Of a stretch of 64,000 bases of DNA, positions 58,801-64,000 are shown piece by piece. The stretch is from assembly GCA_021234155.1 (NCBI GenBank), contig JAJEKV010000107.1:3267920-3331919 (forward strand), read 5' to 3'. The notes under the pieces are model-generated. The model did not search any database and was not told where the DNA came from. It saw nothing but the letters and a program-made list of their open reading frames with translations. Numbering within the stretch: position 1 is the first letter of the stretch; each line of letters starts with the position of its first letter. Made by a program: the position numbers and the translations under genes. The stretch is from Isoetes taiwanensis (taxonomy: Eukaryota; Streptophyta; Lycopodiopsida; Isoetales; Isoetaceae).

Positions 58801-61800
58801 AGTCCATTGGAATAGTGGTTCGCGATTACGAAAGAAGGCTGCCCGTCCGTCGTCGCGGCCTTTGGGGAGGGCGGCTGGGACAAAGCTGCCTCGGGGTGGT
58901 TTTAAGGTTCCGTGTAAAAAATCAACATCCCTCCCTCTGGGGAGGACAGCAGGTCCTGGGCACGGATCCGAGGAAAAGGCAAAGTGCCGACACACACCGC
59001 CCCCGTCATAATTCTTTGGGCGGCACCCTTTCCCAATTCAGACCAAGCCTTGGTCCCCTGCATAATGCCGGTTAGGAGTCCATTGGAACGTCGGTTCGCA
59101 ATTCTAGGCGGGAAGCTGCGTCCGTCGTCGGGGGCCTTTGGGAGAGGGCGTTGAGGGCAAAGCTGCCTCCCACGTGGTTTTAAAGGTTCAGTCTTGAGGC
59201 GTCAAGATCCTCCCTCTCGCCAAGGACCGTGCAAGGTCTGGGCCGGATCCGGCAAGGGCAAGGTGCCAACACACCCGCCCCGTCGGCATTTTGTTGTTGG
59301 GCGGCACCCTTCCCCAATTGAGCAGAGTCAGGACTTTGCGTGGAGGCCTCAAAGGGAGGGTAGAGGCCATACCCCAGAGGCGGACCCCAAAAAAGTTCAG
59401 GGGAGCCCGCGCCACCGATCCTCAGGTGGAGCCGTGCCCGAATGCCCGCCCTCCCAAGCTTCGGTTCGTCTATCTGGCCATTGAATCCTCTTTTCAATGG
59501 CCGTGCCCGGCGAGGTTCAAAAATTCAAGATCCGTCCGTGAGCTTGCCAAACATGGCGTGCTTTTGGGCGGTTGTCTTGCAAAAATCAAAGGGTCTTGCC
59601 ATTGAGGTCATCCGAGGGGTCTCAAAATGGCTGATTGGACTTCGCCATTATGTCGGAATGGCGGCATTACCTAGTGACCAGGTTACCACGTCAATTTCTC
59701 CAAAGAAGGAACACAGGCATGCACACATGGCGGTATTCCTGACCACCTCCCAAGCCAATTGATTCTGAAGTCTTTGGATATGAAACTTTGGAGCTTCTTG
59801 GAGATGGGGTGGTCTTACGCCCTTGAAACTTGGTAACCTGCATAATCTTGCGTTCTGAGTCCATTGGAATAGTCGGTTCCTTTGATTCTGAGAAGGGAAG
59901 CTACCCGTCCGTCGTCGCTGACCTTTGGGGGAGGGCAACTCCGGGACAAACTGCCTCCGGGTGGTTTTAAGGTTCCGTATTCAAATGTCAACATCCTCCC
60001 TCTAGGCAAGGACAGCGTGCAAGGTCTGGGCCGGATCAGGAAAGGCAAGGGTGCCGACACACCGCCCGTCGGTACTGTTGGCGGCACCCTTTCCCAATCC
60101 CGAGCGAGTCAAGCCTTGGTCCCCGCATAATCGGCGTTAAGAGTCCATTGGAGCGATCGGTTAAAAGTCAGAGCAGGGAAGGCCGTTTGTCGTCGGGGCC
60201 TTTGGGAGAGGGCGTTAGGGGCAAAACGCCTCCACTGTGGTTTTAAGGTTCCTTCTTACGGCGTCAAAGATCCTCCCTCTCACGCAAGGACCGCGGTGCA
60301 AGGTCACGGGCCAGATCCGGCAAGGGCAAGGGTGCCAACACACCCGCCCCCGTCATTTTGTTGTTGTTGTTGGCACCCTTCCCCAATTCCCAGCGAGTCG
60401 GGACTTTCGTGGAGGCCTCAAGGGGAGGGTAGAGGCCATACCCCAAGAGACGGACCCCAAAAAGTTCAGGGGAGCGATGCGCCACCGCTCCTCCCAGGTG
60501 GAGCCGTGCGAATGCCCACCCCTCCCCAAGCTTCGGTTCGTCTATCGGCCCGTTGAATCCTCTTTTCAATGGCCATGCTTGGCGAGTTCAAAAATTCAAG
60601 ATCCGTCCCGTGAGAGCTTGCCAAACCCGCGGCGTGCTTTGGGCGGTTGTCGCGAAAATCAAGGGTCTTGCCATTGGGCGGTCGGGGGTCTCGGGAATGG
60701 CGATTCGACTTTCGCCATTATGTCGAGAATGGCGGCATTACCTAGTGACCAGGTTACGGTCAATTTCTCCAAAGAAGAACACGAGCATACCACACATGGC
60801 GGTATTCCCGCGACCACCTCAAGCCAATTGACTCTGAGTCTTTGGATATGGCGCTTTGGAGCTTCTTGGAGATAGGGTGGTCTTACACTGCGAAACTTGG
60901 TAACACATATCTGCAGCATTTTAAGTCCATTGGAACAGTCGGTTCGCGATTCTGAGAAGGGGAAGCTGCCCGTCCGTCGTCGCGGCCTTTGGGGGAGGAC
61001 GCTCGGGACAAGCTGCCTCCGGGTGGTTTTAAGGTTCCGTATTCTGGCGTCAACATCCTCCCTCTAGGGAGGACACTGTGCAAGGTCTGGGCCGGATCCG
61101 GGAAGAAGAACGAGATGCCTTTGACCCTTTCCCACACCCTTGGTCCCAGCGTCCATTTTTTGGGATTCTTTGGTGGTTTTAAGGTTAAATCTTAAAGGCG
61201 TCAAGATCACCCTTCCCAAAGGTCACGGGCCGGATCGGCAAGAGCAAGAGTCCAAGCCTTGGTCCCCTGCATAATGCTTCCTCAGGTGGGCGATTGAGCA
61301 GTCGGACTTTCGTCTATGCAGCCTTGAATCCTCTTTTCAGGCCATACCCCAAACAGGTTCAAAATCCATTGGAGCAGTCCGGCTTCGGGTTCTTTTTCAA
61401 TGGCCATGCGGGGCCAAATGCTTGCCATTGGTGATCGGGGGTCGGGGCGCCTTTGGGAATGGGGCGTGACCAGGTTACGGGTCAATTTCTCAAAGGGCGA
61501 AGCGCCACACATGGCGGTATTCCTGACCTCCAAGCCAATTGTGGTTTTAAGGTTTCTTGGAGATGGGGTGGTCTTAAAGGTGTCGTCAAGATCCTCCCTC
61601 TCGCAAGGACAACGGTTGATACAGGTCTGGGAGCCAAGGATGGATCGGCAGGGCAAGGTGCCAACACACCCGCCCCGTCCCCGTACACTTTGTTGTTGGG
61701 CGGCACCCTTCCCAATTGAGCGAGTCGGGACTTTCGCGTGGAGGCCTCAAGGGGAGGAGTAGAGGCCATACCCTCAAGAGAGGGACCCCAAAAGTTCAGG

Positions 61801-64000
61801 GGGCGATGCTTTTGCCACCGCTCCTCAGGTGGGCCGTGGAGCGAATGCAGCCCTCCCCTGGCTTCGGTTAGATCTATCGGCGTTGAATCCTCTTTTCAAT
61901 GGCCATGCTGGCGGAGTTCCAAAAATTCAAGATCCGTCGTGACTTTGCCAAGCCGTGGCGTGCTTTTTGGGCCGGTTGTGCGAAAATCAAGGGTCTTGCC
62001 ATTAGGCGAGGGGTCTCGGAATGGCGATTGACTTTCGCCATTATATGGGAATGGCGGCATTACCTAGTGACCAGGTTACGGTCAATTTCTCCAAAGAAGG
62101 GAACCTGAGCGCCACACATGGCGGTATTCCCGCGACCACCTCCCAAGCCAATTGACTCTGAGTCTTTGGATATGAAGTGCTGGAGCTTCTTGGAGATAGG
62201 GGTGGTCTTCTGCCTGCGAAACTTGGTAACCTGCATAATGCGCAGTTACGAGTCCATTGGAACAGTCGGTTCGCGATTCTAGAAAGGGAAGGCTGCGTCG
62301 CGTCGTCGACCTTTGGGGGGCGGCTGGGACAAAGCGCCTCCCGGGTGGTTTTAGGTTCCGTGATACGGCGTCAACATCCCCCCTCTAGGAGGACAGCACA
62401 TTGCAGGTCACGGATGGATCGGAAGGGGCAAGGAATTGCCCGACACACCCGCCCGTCCCATTTATTTCTTTGAAGGCACCCTTTCCCAATTGAGCGAGTC
62501 AAGCCTTGGTCCCACATAATCTTGCGGCGTTAAGGAGTCCATTGGAGCGATCGGTTACTTTGAGGCGGGAAGCTGCCGATCGTCGGGGGCCTTTGGAAGG
62601 GGCGTTGGGGCAAAATGCCTCCTGTGGTTTTAAGGTTCCTTCTTACACGGCGTCAAGATCCTCCCTCTCGCAGGACAAAGGTCTGGGCCGGATCCGGCAA
62701 AGGGCAAGGGGTGCCAACACACCCGCCCCGTCCGTTTTGTTGTTGTTGCGGCACCCTTCCCCAGTCAAAGCAGGTCCGGGACTTTCGCGTGGAGGCCTCA
62801 AGGGAGGTAGAGGCCATACCCCAGAGGCGGACCCCAAAAAGTTCAGGGGCCCTTCGCGCCGCACTTCCTCCACGGGCCCATTATTCGGAAAATGCCGCCC
62901 TCCCGAAGCTTCGGTTACCCGTCTATCTGGCCGTTGAATCCTCTTTTCAATCCCAAATTTAAAGTTCAAAAATTCAAGATCGTCGCTTTGCCAAACCATG
63001 GCGTGCTTTTACAGGCGGTTGTCGCGAAAATCAAAGGGTCTTGCCATTGAGGCGTCGGGGGTCTCGGAATGGCGATCGACTTCGCCATTATGTCGGGAAT
63101 GGCGGCATTACCTAGTGACCAGGTTACCGCGGTCAATTTCTCCAAAAAGGGGAACCACGAGCGCCACACATGGCGGTATTCGACCACCTCCCAAGCCAAT
63201 TGGCTCTGAGGAGTCTTTGGATATGGTAGCTTTGGAGATTCTTGGGAGATGGGGTGGTCTTCGCCCGTAAAACTTGTGTAACTTTGCATAATGCGGCGTT
63301 ACGAGTCCATTGGAGCGGTCGGTTTGCGATTACGAGAAGGGAAGCCCATCCGTCATTAAATGCGGCCTTTGGGGAGGGCGGCGGGGACAAAATTTGCCTC
63401 GGGGTAGTTTTAAGGTTCCGTGATACGGCGTCAACATCCTCCCTCTATGCCCGAGGACGTGCAAGGTCTGGACCCGGATCCGGAAAGGAGCAAAGTCTTG
63501 ACACACCCCCCCGTCGGCCTATTCTTTGAGGCACCCTTTCCCAATTGAGCGAGTCAAGCCTTGGTCCCACATAATGCGGCGTTAAAGGAGTCATTGGAAC
63601 GGTCGGTTACATAGTCTAGGGCCCGGAGGCTGCCGATCGTCGGGGCCTTTGGGAAGGGGGCGTTGGGGCAAAATGCACCCTCCTGTGGACTTAAAGTTCC
63701 GGTCTTACGGCGTCAAGATCCTCCCTCTACGCAGGACACGGTGCAAGGTCTGGGCCGGATCCGGCAGGGCAAAAGTGCCAACACACCGCCCCCGTCCATT
63801 TGCTGTTGTTGGGCACCCTTCCCCAATTCAAAGCAGGTCGGGGACTTTCGCGTGGAGGCCTCAAGGGAGGTAGAGGCCATACCCCGAAGGCGGACCCCAA
63901 AAAAGTTCAGGGAGCCCGATGCGCCGCACTTCCTCCACGGGCGATGCGGCGAATGCCGCCCTCCGGCTCGGTTAGTCTATGCAGATTGAATCCTCTTTTG
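49870..64000 (+). repeat. Satellite array 2: ~1.07-kb unit, at least 12 copies, open at the window edge
   Basis: The anchor GCGGCATTACCTAGTGACCAGG recurs near 51115, 52190, 53232, 54317, 55368, 56448, 57520, 58600, 59661, 60733, 62055 and 63105. A degenerate edge copy lies at 49880-50340. Spacing is 1040-1085 bases, except 1322 across a rearranged unit at 61105-61560. Each unit contains two related sub-units about 290 bases apart (GTCAACATCCTCCCTCT and GTCAAGATCCTCCCTCT, each preceded by GAGTCCATTGGA and followed by GTGCCRACACACC). The unit is homologous to array 1 in inverted orientation: both contain AATGGCGATTCGACTTCGCC when read on opposite strands. Confidence 0.93.
61105..61560 (+). repeat. 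Scrambled, compressed array-2 unit
   Basis: Short pieces of the normal unit appear out of order or shortened (CCAAGCCTTGGTCCCC, TTGAATCCTCTTTTCA, GACCAGGTTACGGGTC, TTCTTGGAGATGGGG), then a normal unit resumes. It reads like several unit parts spliced together. Confidence 0.75.

Larger units (their letters stand above)
46628..64000. mobile_element. CACTA-type element start, interior and second satellite array (right end outside)
   Basis: CACTACAAAATGTTGAGCC at 46628 matches the canonical start of plant CACTA (En/Spm) transposons and lies exactly where LINE-D coding stops. Behind it come subterminal repeats typed GCGTCGATCATCGGCGT (exact at 46886, 46990 and 49199), an AT-rich interior, a hairpin module, a GA tract, a second GCGTCG block (49150-49285) and the second array. 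No matching TTTTGTAGTG end is found inside the window. Either the element continues past 64000, or its right end was lost near 49285, where CAAAACATT meets an A-run, or a second element starts at about 49154. The extent is therefore uncertain. Confidence 0.5.

Noticed and set aside
34139-64000. Many open frames of 60-290 codons in the arrays, several starting alike (for example MFALER in array 1), which could suggest a tandem gene family
   Set aside because: Frames shift between copies through indels that are not multiples of three, ends differ (SVLDMR versus DYECVGHEIV in equivalent places), and composition follows GC-rich satellite DNA. Similar peptides only reflect homologous DNA.
34139-64000. 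Ribosomal DNA spacer or rRNA gene array
   Set aside because: Unit length could fit spacer sub-repeats, but no 18S, 5.8S, 25S or 5S sequence is seen anywhere, and the units sit inside transposon-like ends.

Overview
The window is repeat-dense land-plant nuclear DNA, most likely from a flowering plant. The evidence is plant L1-type LINEs with a DUF4283/zinc-knuckle ORF1 and an endonuclease/RT/zf-RVT ORF2, a Ty1/copia element with a methionine-tRNA primer site, a Helitron, a fold-back MITE, Mutator-like and CACTA-like ends, and long satellite arrays. I see no intact cellular gene, rRNA, tRNA, CRISPR or bacterial-type operon. Species cannot be named from the sequence.

Layout. 1-~6.3 kb: LINE-A, minus strand, 3' end beyond the left edge. 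7185-13831: LINE-B, minus strand, essentially full length between 13-bp target-site duplications. 13.8-17.8 kb: AT-rich unassigned DNA. 17773-19634: LINE-C, a 5'-truncated copy related to LINE-A, also with a 13-bp duplication. 20201-28921: a decayed Ty1/copia element on the plus strand with LTRs of about 635 bp. Its RT gene is split by a 556-bp fold-back MITE (23767-24322) and its 3' LTR by a 2.6-kb non-autonomous Helitron (26137-28760). The intact 5' LTR supplies the empty site for the Helitron. 28.9-30.8 kb: unassigned DNA with one modest ORF and a set of hairpin-bearing short repeats.

30.8-64 kb is the unusual part. A fourth LINE (LINE-D, minus strand) is cut twice. Its 3' part (30848-31914) and RT part (45295-46627) are separated by a 13.4-kb element (31915-45294) with TAGCGAT/ATCGCTA ends and a 9-bp duplication matching at 7 of 9 bases. 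That element carries GCGTCG-rich terminal blocks and about 9-10 tandem copies of a ~1.1-kb satellite. LINE-D is cut again at 46628 by an element with a CACTA-type end. It has related GCGTCG-rich blocks and a similar interior, and leads into a second array (~1.07-kb unit, at least 12 copies) that runs out of the window. The two satellite families are homologous but lie in opposite orientation.

None of the transposon genes looks functional as given: all carry frameshifts or stops. The main story is nested insertion history and satellite arrays apparently housed inside DNA transposons. Variation between satellite copies, and between the two copia LTRs, is concentrated in small indels at GC-containing sites. 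Part of the decay could therefore be consensus error rather than biology.
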